Assembly: GCA_964526785.1 (NCBI GenBank)
Contig: CAZGMJ010000079.1
Coordinates: forward strand, 1-23,388
Origin: CAZGMJ01 sp964526785
GTDB taxonomy: Bacteria > Planctomycetota > Phycisphaerae > Sedimentisphaerales > Anaerobacaceae
Direction of reading: 5' to 3'
DNA length: 23,388 bases
Shown: positions 16,335-23,388 of the stretch, in pieces
How positions within the stretch are numbered: position 1 is the first letter of the stretch
Layout of the letters: every line of letters begins with the position of its first letter
Position numbers and translations under genes: made by a program
Notes under the pieces: generated by a model
What the model saw: only the letters and a program-made list of their open reading frames with translations
What the model was told of the DNA's origin: nothing
Database searches by the model: none

Positions 16335-17876
16335 TCAGTCTTCAACAGGCCAAACTACCACTCGATTTCCCTGGATTTCGATGATTTCGACCTGCGTACC
16401 CTTCTTGATAAAATCCCCCTGCGCTATGACATCCACGACCGCATCACCGAAAACGGCTTTTCCGGAAGGACGAAGCGCCGATAGGACCTCACCGCGGTCA
16501 CGGATCTTCAGATAGTCCTCAGCTCGCTGCCCTACAGGCCTGCTCATACTGACGGCCTGTGTCGGCGTTTCGGGCATCGTCGGAGCCAATGCAAGTCCGC
16601 TGAACAGCTTTGTCCGGGGCATATACCTCGTGAACGCCCAGGCAAGCACTGCGAAACCAATAAAGCCTCCCACCAGACCCAGCAGACCGTTAGTAAGCAA
16701 CTCCCAATCGAAGTCGCTCTGGGGCCAGGGGATCTGGTCCGGCGGATTGCGTATGAGCATACCGAAGATGCCGGCCAAAAGGCATACAATCCCCAGGACA
16801 CCGGCAACGCCAAAACCGGGTATCAGGAAGAACTCGATCAACAGCAAGACCATCCCAAGTGCGAAAATCACGACCTCCCACCAGTTTGCCATGCCCGTCA
16901 GATACCTGCTGCCAACCAAAACAGCAAAGCAGACGGCGGCAATAAGACCTGGAAAGCCCAAACCGGGCGTACTGAACTCAATATACACGCCCAGCATGGC
17001 AAGCATTACCAGTACGCTCATGACCGAGGGGGAATTCAGCCAGCGAACCATCTCCTCGGACCAGTTTGTCTCGAAGCGCGTGGCCCCGGCGGCAAAATTG
17101 ACACCATCCCGCTCGGCGAGGAAATCAAGCACGCCGCCGATATCGTCCACTACGGTCGCGGCGATGTCATATTGGCGAGCCTGCGCCGCAGTCCATGTGA
17201 GCAGTTCATCGTCGCGGATAAGCAACTGTTTGCCGTCGAGGTCATAGACATTTGGATCGTTCGGCAACATGTCGCCCTCGAAATACTCGAACTGACCGCT
17301 CTGGAGATTCTCGACGCGGTACACCTCGATCTGCATCGTCACCATTGCTTTGAGAAGCGCCGTTGGATAACCGTTCTCCTCGGCGGCACGGACGAAGGCC
17401 GCCCGCGTGAAGCTCTCGGTCTTCTCCCGTTCGACACCTTCGAGCTTGCCGCCCATGGCGATCGGCGCACAGTCGCCGATGGTGGTGTTTTCGCGCATGA
17501 TGATATCCCGGCACGAGACGCTAATCATAGCACCGGCGGATATGGCCTTTGATTTGACATAGGCGACAGTATGCGCACGCCGGCCAACATCGAAGATGAG
17601 GTAGTCCGATATCTCGATGGCTGATTTCAGCAGGCCGCCGTAGGTGTCGATCTCATAAATGAGATAATCAAATCCCTGCTCAGTGGCCAACTCGCTTCTG
17701 CGCTTGATCGATTCATAAAGGCCGTCGTCGATCAGTCCCGCACATTCGATCAGAGCGGCTTTGCTTGTATCGAGCGAACCGGCCGGTTCGTTGGGTCCGG
17801 TCGTCTGTCCGCGCGATCCTGCCAGGAGCAGGCTCATGGATAACGCAACAAGTATGTAACCGTATCCTCTGGCCAT
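16335..17876 (-). CDS. NfeD1b-type membrane serine protease
   Basis: This 513-residue protein is a full-length NfeD. It has a signal sequence (about 5-20), a ClpP-like Ser-Lys protease domain (about 40-270), four or more transmembrane helices (about 285-415) and a C-terminal OB-fold (about 455-513). The proposed nucleophile is Ser113 in AISAGAMIS and the general base is Lys152 in REKTES; the 39-residue spacing is close to that of characterised NfeD proteases. The oxyanion motif, usually DTPGG, reads DTYGG. It leads the NfeD-NfeD-FloA cluster, with 82 bases to the next gene. There is no Shine-Dalgarno, and its promoter places the transcript start at the ATG. Its likely role is cleavage of membrane-associated substrates in the flotillin system. 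Confidence 0.95.
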   Translation of the reverse strand: MARGYGYILVALSMSLLLAGSRGQTTGPNEPAGSLDTSKAALIECAGLIDDGLYESIKRRSELATEQGFDYLIYEIDTYGGLLKSAIEISDYLIFDVGRRAHTVAYVKSKAISAGAMISVSCRDIIMRENTTIGDCAPIAMGGKLEGVEREKTESFTRAAFVRAAEENGYPTALLKAMVTMQIEVYRVENLQSGQFEYFEGDMLPNDPNVYDLDGKQLLIRDDELLTWTAAQARQYDIAATVVDDIGGVLDFLAERDGVNFAAGATRFETNWSEEMVRWLNSPSVMSVLVMLAMLGVYIEFSTPGLGFPGLIAAVCFAVLVGSRYLTGMANWWEVVIFALGMVLLLIEFFLIPGFGVAGVLGIVCLLAGIFGMLIRNPPDQIPWPQSDFDWELLTNGLLGLVGGFIGFAVLAWAFTRYMPRTKLFSGLALAPTMPETPTQAVSMSRPVGQRAEDYLKIRDRGEVLSALRPSGKAVFGDAVVDVIAQGDFIKKGTQVEIIEIQGNRVVVWPVED

Positions 17877-17882
17877 AAACAG

Positions 17883-17911
17883 ATTCTATCTTGCTGCGAG
17901 GTTCACTGCAA
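17883..17911 (-). promoter_or_regulatory. Sigma70-type promoter giving a leaderless NfeD mRNA
   Basis: On the minus strand TTGCAG (17911-17906) and TAGAAT (17888-17883) are 17 bases apart. Only six bases (CTGTTT) separate the -10 from the NfeD ATG at 17876, so the predicted +1 is the A of the start codon. The element lies in the 42-base gap after the Na/Pi cotransporter stop. The gene lacks a ribosome site, which fits leaderless translation. Confidence 0.55.
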
Positions 17912-17918
17912 TAGAGCT

Positions 17919-19655
17919 TTATTTGGTGCCCGCGGTCTTCGGCTTGATTCCCTCCCACTGCAAACCACCGATGATTGCCTGGGCGATATTCGTGAGATGG
18001 TCCCCGATCTTCTCAATATTGTCCACAAGATCGATGAAGATCAAGCCGGTCTGCGGTGTACACTGTCCATCTGTCATGCGCTGGACATGAGTTCGTCGGA
18101 ATTCGACCTGCATGGCGTTCAGTTTCGCCTCGCTGGCAAGGACGCGAGAAGCGGCCGCGGCGTCGCCCTTGTCGAGGGCGATAATGACATTGGCAAACAT
18201 CTTGCCCACCTCGGAACGAAGCCGCTCGGACTCGCCCAATGCTGATTCACTGAAAGAGAGTTTCTGCTCGATCTTGCGGTCGGCGATCTCGACAATATTC
18301 ACCGCGTGGTCGGCGATGCGTTCGAGGTCGTTAACCGTATGCAGCAGCACGGGCAACTCGATGGATACCTCGTCGTCCAGTTGCCTGGCCGACAGCGCCG
18401 TGAGATACGATGTTATTTCCAGTTGGAATGTGTCGACGAAATCCTCCGTCTCCCTGGCGATTTGCAGACTCCGGCGGTTGTCGGAAAGCATCCCGTCTAC
18501 AGACCGGCGCAGCGCCCTCTTGGCTGTCTTCGCCATTCGAATGATCTCGCGCTTGGCCTGAGCCAAAGCAATTGACGGAGTATCCAGCAGATGGTTCTCC
18601 AGGATAACCGGGCGTACGGCCAGATCGGATTTCCGCCCGGGCACCAAACGGACGACGATGCGCTCCAGGACACCTGTCAGCGGCAGAAAGATCAGTGAGT
18701 TGACAAGATTGAAGAACAAATGGGCAAGGGCGATGTCCCATACCAGGTTGTCGGCGCTGCCCGACCACGGTGCAATCCAGCGGACCAGACCTGCGAACAT
18801 GCCCATATACACAAAGGGCAGCGCCAGGACGGCGCCGATCAAATTGAACATGGTATGCGCCCACGCGGTGCGCCGGGAGTTGAGATTGGCCTGCAGTGCC
18901 GCGAGTTGGGCCGTGATAGTCGTCCCGATGTTACTTCCGATGACAAAGGGAACAACCACACCCACCGCTCGCTGCCAGTCGCCGCCGAACGCCCCGCCCA
19001 TCGCCATCGCCTGCACAATTGCAATTGCCGCGGAACTGCTCTGCAGAAGCATTGTCATCACTGCGCCGGCAAGTATCGCGAGAACGGGGTACGTCGCGAG
19101 CGTCTGGAACAAATCCTGGACCTGTGTGCTGCCCCTAATATCCGCGAAGGCCCCTTTCATAAAATCCACGCCGAGAAAGAGAATGCCGAAACCAAGCATG
19201 ATCTGACCGATATTCTTGGCCCTCCGCGTCTTTCCCAGCGCGCCCATTAGAAAACCAACACCCACCAGGGGCAAAGCATAAGCGGATATCTTGAGTGCGC
19301 CGATGCCCGAAATCGAAACCAGCCACGCCGTGGCGGTGGTGCCGACATTGGTCCCGATAACCACGGCGATCGCCTGCTTCAACGTCAGCAGTCCGGCATT
19401 CACAAAGCCGACCACCATAACGGTCGTGGCGGAGCTCGACTGCACCAGGGCGGTAACTCCGGCGCCCACGAGAAAGGCTACCGGTGCGCGTTTGGTCATG
19501 GACTCAAGGATGTTCTTGAGTCGCTGACCGGCGGCTTTCTTCAGCCCCTCGGACATCAGACTCATTCCAAAAAGGAACAAGCCCAACCCCCCTACCGTAC
19601 CGAATATCATTTCCTTTATGTCCATAGGGATCGCTCGAATGTCAGCAGTGTTCAT
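17919..19655 (-). CDS. Na+/Pi-cotransporter family protein with PhoU-like domain
   Basis: This 578-residue protein has the inverted-repeat NptA/NPT2 core: two QSSSA motifs (residues 72-76 and 205-209) and two GTNVGTT/GSNIGTT motifs (101-107 and 240-246). About eight to nine hydrophobic segments run to residue 345. A helical PhoU-like region follows (about 360-565), containing NDLERIADHAVNI and DNIEKIGDHLTNI. Family members move phosphate with sodium across the inner membrane, and the PhoU part may regulate flux. Neither of two possible starts (ATG at 19655 or 19625) has a good ribosome site; the longer is kept. The 123 bases upstream, to the aminotransferase stop, show no clear promoter. Confidence 0.95.
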   Translation of the reverse strand: MNTADIRAIPMDIKEMIFGTVGGLGLFLFGMSLMSEGLKKAAGQRLKNILESMTKRAPVAFLVGAGVTALVQSSSATTVMVVGFVNAGLLTLKQAIAVVIGTNVGTTATAWLVSISGIGALKISAYALPLVGVGFLMGALGKTRRAKNIGQIMLGFGILFLGVDFMKGAFADIRGSTQVQDLFQTLATYPVLAILAGAVMTMLLQSSSAAIAIVQAMAMGGAFGGDWQRAVGVVVPFVIGSNIGTTITAQLAALQANLNSRRTAWAHTMFNLIGAVLALPFVYMGMFAGLVRWIAPWSGSADNLVWDIALAHLFFNLVNSLIFLPLTGVLERIVVRLVPGRKSDLAVRPVILENHLLDTPSIALAQAKREIIRMAKTAKRALRRSVDGMLSDNRRSLQIARETEDFVDTFQLEITSYLTALSARQLDDEVSIELPVLLHTVNDLERIADHAVNIVEIADRKIEQKLSFSESALGESERLRSEVGKMFANVIIALDKGDAAAASRVLASEAKLNAMQVEFRRTHVQRMTDGQCTPQTGLIFIDLVDNIEKIGDHLTNIAQAIIGGLQWEGIKPKTAGTK

Positions 19656-19778
19656 AGATGCCGCGGCTTGGAATACCTCGTATCGGAGCGGATCTCACGG
19701 ACGGCATCTGCCGGGCCGCGGCCAAAGCACGGGGACGGTCGCCGCGAATACTCCGACCTCTTTCTGAGACAATCTCCC

Positions 19779-20891
19779 TCATACCAGGCTGCACAGGGTT
19801 TCCAACCCGACCCGAATCTTCTCGTCGCTGGTGGCGTAGCTGATACGAAAATGCGTGTCCTTCTCGCTGAACACATTGCCCGGGATGATCAGCACATTGT
19901 TCTTGATAGCTTTTTCGACAAATTCGGTGGCTGTCGTGCCGCGGGGAGCCTCAATGAACGTGTAAAACGCTCCGCCGGGCTTGACCACAGAGAAAGTGTC
20001 TTTCAGGCCCTCATACACCATGTCCCGCTTGGTTCTGTATACGTCGACCAGCGAGCTGACGTCGAAATCCAATGCAGCGACAGCGGCCTTCTGGAATGGT
20101 GTCGGGGCGCATACGAACGTATATTGTTGTATCTTGGTCATCGCCTCGACGACATCGCCGAGACACGGATGGGCCGCGACATACGCCATTCGCCAACCGG
20201 TCATTGCATACGATTTACTGAAGCCGCGGAGGATGAGGCTCTTGTCGTAGTATTTGGCAATGCTCGTACAAGGACCATCGTACGAGAACCGCTCGTAAAT
20301 CTCATCGGTCAACACGAGAATATCGTGCTCCCCGGCCACCTTCGCCAGGGCCTCTATCTCATCATCGGAGTACACGATACCCGTTGGATTGCTGGGCGAA
20401 TTGAGTACGATCATCTTTGTCTTGTCGGTAATCGCCGCAGCGATCCCTTCGACAGGCAGTCGGAAATCCGGATAGCTGTCGACAAAAACGCACTTTCCGC
20501 CCAGCATATTGACCACATGCTTGTAGATCACGAAGTACGGATCCGGGATGATGACTTCATCGCCCGGGTTTATGAGGGACAGAAACGCCACGAGCAATCC
20601 CCCGCTCACACCGCTTGCGACCAGTATCTGCGGATCGTCCCAGCCCAGCTCATCGCCTATTTGCTGCGTGATCTTGTCCTTAAGAGCCGCATCGCCGGCC
20701 GTCTGCGAATACTTGTTATATCCCCTTTCGATGGCTTCAATGGCCAGTTTCTTGAGTTCGTCCGGAACGTCAAAATCGGGCTGGCCGATAGACAGGTTTA
20801 TCGGATCCTTGAGTTCCGCCGCGAGTGCGAAGACCTTTCGGATGCCGCTGGCGTCGATTTTATCTGTTCTGTCTGCAATTCTCTTTTTCAT
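19779..20891 (-). CDS. PLP-dependent class I/II aminotransferase (aspartate aminotransferase type)
   Basis: This 370-residue protein has all fold-type I aminotransferase landmarks: NLSIGQPDFDVP, SPSNPTG (about 166-171), DEIYERF (Asp196), the Schiff-base Lys226 in GFSKSYAMTGWRMAY, and the carboxylate-binding Arg in HFRISYAT near the C-terminus. It transfers an amino group from an amino acid (aspartate, alanine or aromatic) to a 2-oxo acid in the cytoplasm; specificity cannot be told. The open frame runs to 21014, but the ATG at 20891 is chosen. It gives the usual N-terminus (MKKRIADRTDKIDASGI), and a promoter overlaps the longer candidates, leaving this ATG at the predicted +1. Confidence 0.95.
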   Translation of the reverse strand: MKKRIADRTDKIDASGIRKVFALAAELKDPINLSIGQPDFDVPDELKKLAIEAIERGYNKYSQTAGDAALKDKITQQIGDELGWDDPQILVASGVSGGLLVAFLSLINPGDEVIIPDPYFVIYKHVVNMLGGKCVFVDSYPDFRLPVEGIAAAITDKTKMIVLNSPSNPTGIVYSDDEIEALAKVAGEHDILVLTDEIYERFSYDGPCTSIAKYYDKSLILRGFSKSYAMTGWRMAYVAAHPCLGDVVEAMTKIQQYTFVCAPTPFQKAAVAALDFDVSSLVDVYRTKRDMVYEGLKDTFSVVKPGGAFYTFIEAPRGTTATEFVEKAIKNNVLIIPGNVFSEKDTHFRISYATSDEKIRVGLETLCSLV

Positions 20892-20898
20892 AGCCGGT

Positions 20899-20926
20899 AT
20901 CATAGCCGGGACAAGCGAATAATCAA
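20899..20926 (-). promoter_or_regulatory. Sigma70-type promoter giving a leaderless aminotransferase mRNA
   Basis: On the minus strand TTGATT (20926-20921), a 16-base spacer and TATGAT (20904-20899) are followed after seven bases by the ATG at 20891. The predicted +1 is at 20892 or 20891. No Shine-Dalgarno precedes the ATG. The alternative ATG at 20903 would lie inside the -10 and could not be transcribed from this promoter. Confidence 0.6.
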
Positions 20927-21078
20927 GCCTAAATTGCCGCCGAAGATGCCTCGCGTTCTGCAGTTCGTCTTTTGCGGCGTCCGGCCGCGACCGCTGGGGC
21001 ACCTCTGCCGGCAAATCGGCGCCGAGACAGGCCTTCCGCGTTTGAAGGCCGCAATGAAAACCATCGAATCATCTGATC

Positions 21079-21108
21079 TTGCGTCCTGGGTCTTCACTAC
21101 AGTAGAAT
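21079..21108 (+). promoter_or_regulatory. Probable sigma70-type promoter of the sulfatase gene
   Basis: TTGCGT (21079-21084) and TAGAAT (21103-21108) are 18 bases apart. The predicted start near 21115 leaves a leader of about 32 bases that contains the GCAGGAG ribosome site. It is back to back with the aminotransferase promoter. Confidence 0.45.
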
Positions 21109-21146
21109 GCAGACTGAACTAACCTACGACTTGCAGGAGCATGAAC

Positions 21147-23033
21147 ATGACAGACAGAATGAATGTATCGAGGCGGCAGTTCCTGAAGATTGGCTCGGCG
21201 GCAGTCGGGTGCGGTTTGTTGGGGTTTGACCTCAGAGACGCCGGGGCGGCCGATAAGGAGAATCATCCCAATATTCTGTGGCTCACCAGCGAAGACAACA
21301 GCATCTTCTGGGTCAGTTGCTACGGAGGCACAAATTGCAAGACGCCCAACATCGATCAGTTGGCCCGGGAGGGATTTCGGTACACCAATTGCTTCGACAA
21401 TGCCGCTGTCTGCGCTCCCACCCGCTCGACCTGGATTACGGGCATGTATGCCATCTCCAACGGCACCCAGCCGATGCGCAGCCGCAACAACATTCCTCAC
21501 GACGTAATCAAGTACTATCCCGACATGCTGCGGAAGGCGGGATATCACACTTCCAACTGGACGAAGACGGACTACAACATCGGCGGACGCTCCGACCGCG
21601 ACTGCTGGGACCTCCTGGACCGAAAGAAACGATTCGGATGGCGGTACCGCAAGCCCGGCCAGCCTTTCTTTGCTGTGGTGAATTCCACGAGCAGCCACGA
21701 AAGCCGCGCGCACGGCAACGCAGACAATACAAGGCACGATCCCGCTAAAATGAAGCTGCACGCCTATCACCCGGACCTGCCGGTGATTCGCAAGAGCTAT
21801 GCCAAGTACGCCGACGCCGTGGAGAACATGGACAACGATATCAGGGAGACGCTCGATGCCCTCAAGGAAGACGGCCTCTACGAAGATACGATTATCATCT
21901 ACTGCTCCGATCATGGCGGCGTGATGCCCCGCAGCAAGCGTTTTCTGTATTCCAGCGGCACACACTGTCCCCTGGTCGTACGCATTCCCGAGAAATACAG
22001 GCATATCTGGCCCGCCAAAAAGCCGGGTACGACCGTTGATCGCATCGTGAGTTTTGTGGACATGCCCAAGACATGGCTGAGCCTTGCCGGAGCCGAGATA
22101 CCCGACACCTTCCAGGGGACAGTGTTTTTAGGACAAGGCACGGAACCCGAGCCGCAATATCATCTGAGTTTCCGCGAGCGCGCGGATGATCGCTGCGATT
22201 TCGTCAGGATGATTCGCGACAAACGCTACGCCTATTACAAGAACTACATGCCCTACGCCCCGGCCGGACATTATCTGGCGTACTTGTGGAAAATACTCGC
22301 CGCTCCGGCCTGGGAAAAGCACCACAAAGAAGGCAGGACGAACGACATTACCGGAAGATTCTTCAGACCGCGGGTTTCCGAGGAGTTTTACGATACCGTG
22401 AAGGACTTTGACAACGTCCACAACCTGATCGATGAGCCCGAACATCAGGACCGAATCGCACGGATGAGACGCGCGATGCGGAAGATGCAGTTGGAGCTGT
22501 ACGATTCCGGACTCCTGCCGGAATCCATGCGTGAAATGCGGGCCAAAGAGTATAACCTGACCATCTACGAGATGGTCCGCGATCCAAAGCTGTATCCGCT
22601 GGAATCCTATTTGGACGCTGCCGACAGGGCCCTGGAGCGCAATCCCGAAGATCTGCGTACATTCATCAAAGATATGTCCGATTCCGACGACGGTATTCGC
22701 TATTGGGCGGTGGTGGGCATCCACCTCCTGGCCGATAATGCCAAACCGGCGGCGCAAACGCTCACCAAAGCACTGAAAGACGATTCTGATGAAGTGAAGA
22801 TCATGGCGGCCTGGACACTTGTCAATCTGGGGCAGAAAGAAGCCGGGCTGGATTGCCTGCGAAACCTCCTCAATAACGGCTCGACCTGCAAGCGAAAGCT
22901 GCTCAACGTCCTGGACTGGATGGAGCAGGACGCCGTGCCGCTGGTCAGGGAATACCTGCAGGCGAATCCCAAGGAGGCGAAGAACATCCTGGCAAAGATA
23001 GCCGAGGATCACGAGATCCAGATTTCGAATTAA
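21147..23033 (+). CDS. Tat-exported type I sulfatase with C-terminal HEAT-like repeats
   Basis: This 628-residue protein is a formylglycine-dependent sulfatase. ATG at 21147 is preferred over 21141, because GGAG lies 7 bases before it and only 1 base before the other. A twin-arginine signal (VSRRQFLKIGSAAVG) indicates folded export. The sulfatase signature CAPTRST gives Cys89 as the residue to be converted to formylglycine. Metal-site candidates are Glu-Asp in LTSEDNS and Asp-His in YCSDHGG. After the catalytic domain (about 40-500), about residues 518-625 form HEAT-like helical repeats. It probably hydrolyses a sulfate ester on an extracellular glycan. The formylglycine-generating enzyme is not in this window. 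It sits apart from the glycosidase operons and has its own promoter. Confidence 0.95.
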   Translation: MTDRMNVSRRQFLKIGSAAVGCGLLGFDLRDAGAADKENHPNILWLTSEDNSIFWVSCYGGTNCKTPNIDQLAREGFRYTNCFDNAAVCAPTRSTWITGMYAISNGTQPMRSRNNIPHDVIKYYPDMLRKAGYHTSNWTKTDYNIGGRSDRDCWDLLDRKKRFGWRYRKPGQPFFAVVNSTSSHESRAHGNADNTRHDPAKMKLHAYHPDLPVIRKSYAKYADAVENMDNDIRETLDALKEDGLYEDTIIIYCSDHGGVMPRSKRFLYSSGTHCPLVVRIPEKYRHIWPAKKPGTTVDRIVSFVDMPKTWLSLAGAEIPDTFQGTVFLGQGTEPEPQYHLSFRERADDRCDFVRMIRDKRYAYYKNYMPYAPAGHYLAYLWKILAAPAWEKHHKEGRTNDITGRFFRPRVSEEFYDTVKDFDNVHNLIDEPEHQDRIARMRRAMRKMQLELYDSGLLPESMREMRAKEYNLTIYEMVRDPKLYPLESYLDAADRALERNPEDLRTFIKDMSDSDDGIRYWAVVGIHLLADNAKPAAQTLTKALKDDSDEVKIMAAWTLVNLGQKEAGLDCLRNLLNNGSTCKRKLLNVLDWMEQDAVPLVREYLQANPKEAKNILAKIAEDHEIQISN

Positions 23034-23183
23034 GCGGTAAACAGGGTGCCGAAGTGAAAGCATCAGCCGCGCCCGGCGTGTTCTGTATGCTCGTTGTCGC
23101 GCGCGGACGTATGTCGGCACGTGTATCAACTTGCCTTCGCAGAAAAAGGGACATGTCTACGACTCGCTAGCGGAAATGAGCAA

Positions 23184-23257
<74 letters not shown>

Positions 23258-23279
23258 AAATGATTCGCTTGATGTGCAG

Positions 23280-23307
23280 ATTGTAGCAAGGTGCGTATGT
23301 GCGTCAA
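23280..23307 (-). promoter_or_regulatory. Sigma70-type promoter of tRNA-Arg
   Basis: On the minus strand TTGACG (23307-23302), a 16-base spacer and TACAAT (23285-23280) lie 22 bases before the tRNA 5' end. It is close to consensus and correctly placed for a stable RNA gene. The remaining 80 bases to the window edge show nothing I can call. Confidence 0.75.
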
Positions 23308-23388
23308 GGCAAAAAAGAGGCGGCAGCACAACTGTGTCTGTGAACGTTTTAGGGCAGTGTGGCCTTTTGCCAATAGTTGTTCCACTGT

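Noticed and set aside
19668..21122. 484-codon open frame on the plus strand
   Set aside because: It is antisense to the aminotransferase, which has a complete motif set. No domain is visible in the antisense product.
21069..23129. Two long minus-strand open frames (311 and 333 codons)
   Set aside because: They are antisense to the sulfatase and have no family features. They are attributed to the base composition of the coding strand.

Overview
The window looks like a chromosomal piece of a bacterium from the Planctomycetota-Verrucomicrobiota-Lentisphaerota group, most likely a planctomycete of the Phycisphaerae/Sedimentisphaerales type. This is inferred from gene content, not from a marker gene. 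The content includes exported FG-GAP/DUF1080 proteins, a Tat-exported Gfo/Idh/MocA protein, a Tat-exported sulfatase with a HEAT-like tail, a DUF5060/DUF4038 glycosidase, and an NfeD-FloA membrane operon. No SusC/SusD pair, phage gene, transposase or CRISPR array is visible.

Left half (about 1-14,000) is a carbohydrate-processing region built around a divergent intergenic region at 10,198-10,599. Leftward runs a six-gene set in one direction with gaps of 29-97 bases: aldo/keto reductase, Tat-exported Gfo/Idh/MocA oxidoreductase, a large FG-GAP plus double-DUF1080 protein, two paralogous exported beta-helix-like proteins of unknown family, and an exported FG-GAP protein. Rightward run a DUF5060/DUF4038 (GH140-like) glycosidase and a GH28-like beta-helix protein. 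Gfo/Idh/MocA oxidoreductases and DUF1080 (3-keto-disaccharide hydrolase) proteins are known partners in glycoside cleavage through 3-keto intermediates. With the two glycosidase-like enzymes, the locus reads as a module for an unusual, perhaps pectin-like or algal, glycan. The substrate is inference.

The divergent intergenic region is well structured. Two identical extended -10 elements (TGGTATACT) face away from each other, with a 15-base dyad almost midway between them. A 60-base near-perfect hairpin starts almost exactly at the predicted transcription start of the rightward operon.

Right half (about 14,000-23,388) is more housekeeping in character. A leftward cluster holds a Na+/phosphate cotransporter-family protein with a PhoU-like tail, a full-length NfeD membrane protease, a short NfeD protein, flotillin-like FloA, and a small membrane protein. 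Upstream of it lies a PLP-dependent aminotransferase, divergent from a Tat-type sulfatase. A tRNA-Arg(ACG) with a clear sigma70-type promoter closes the window. Two genes here (aminotransferase and NfeD protease) have promoters whose predicted start sites fall at the initiation codon, and both lack a Shine-Dalgarno sequence, so leaderless transcripts are likely.

Several starts were set by Shine-Dalgarno position, which shortens the longest open frames. In several cases the apparent N-terminal extension is just the translated ribosome binding site.
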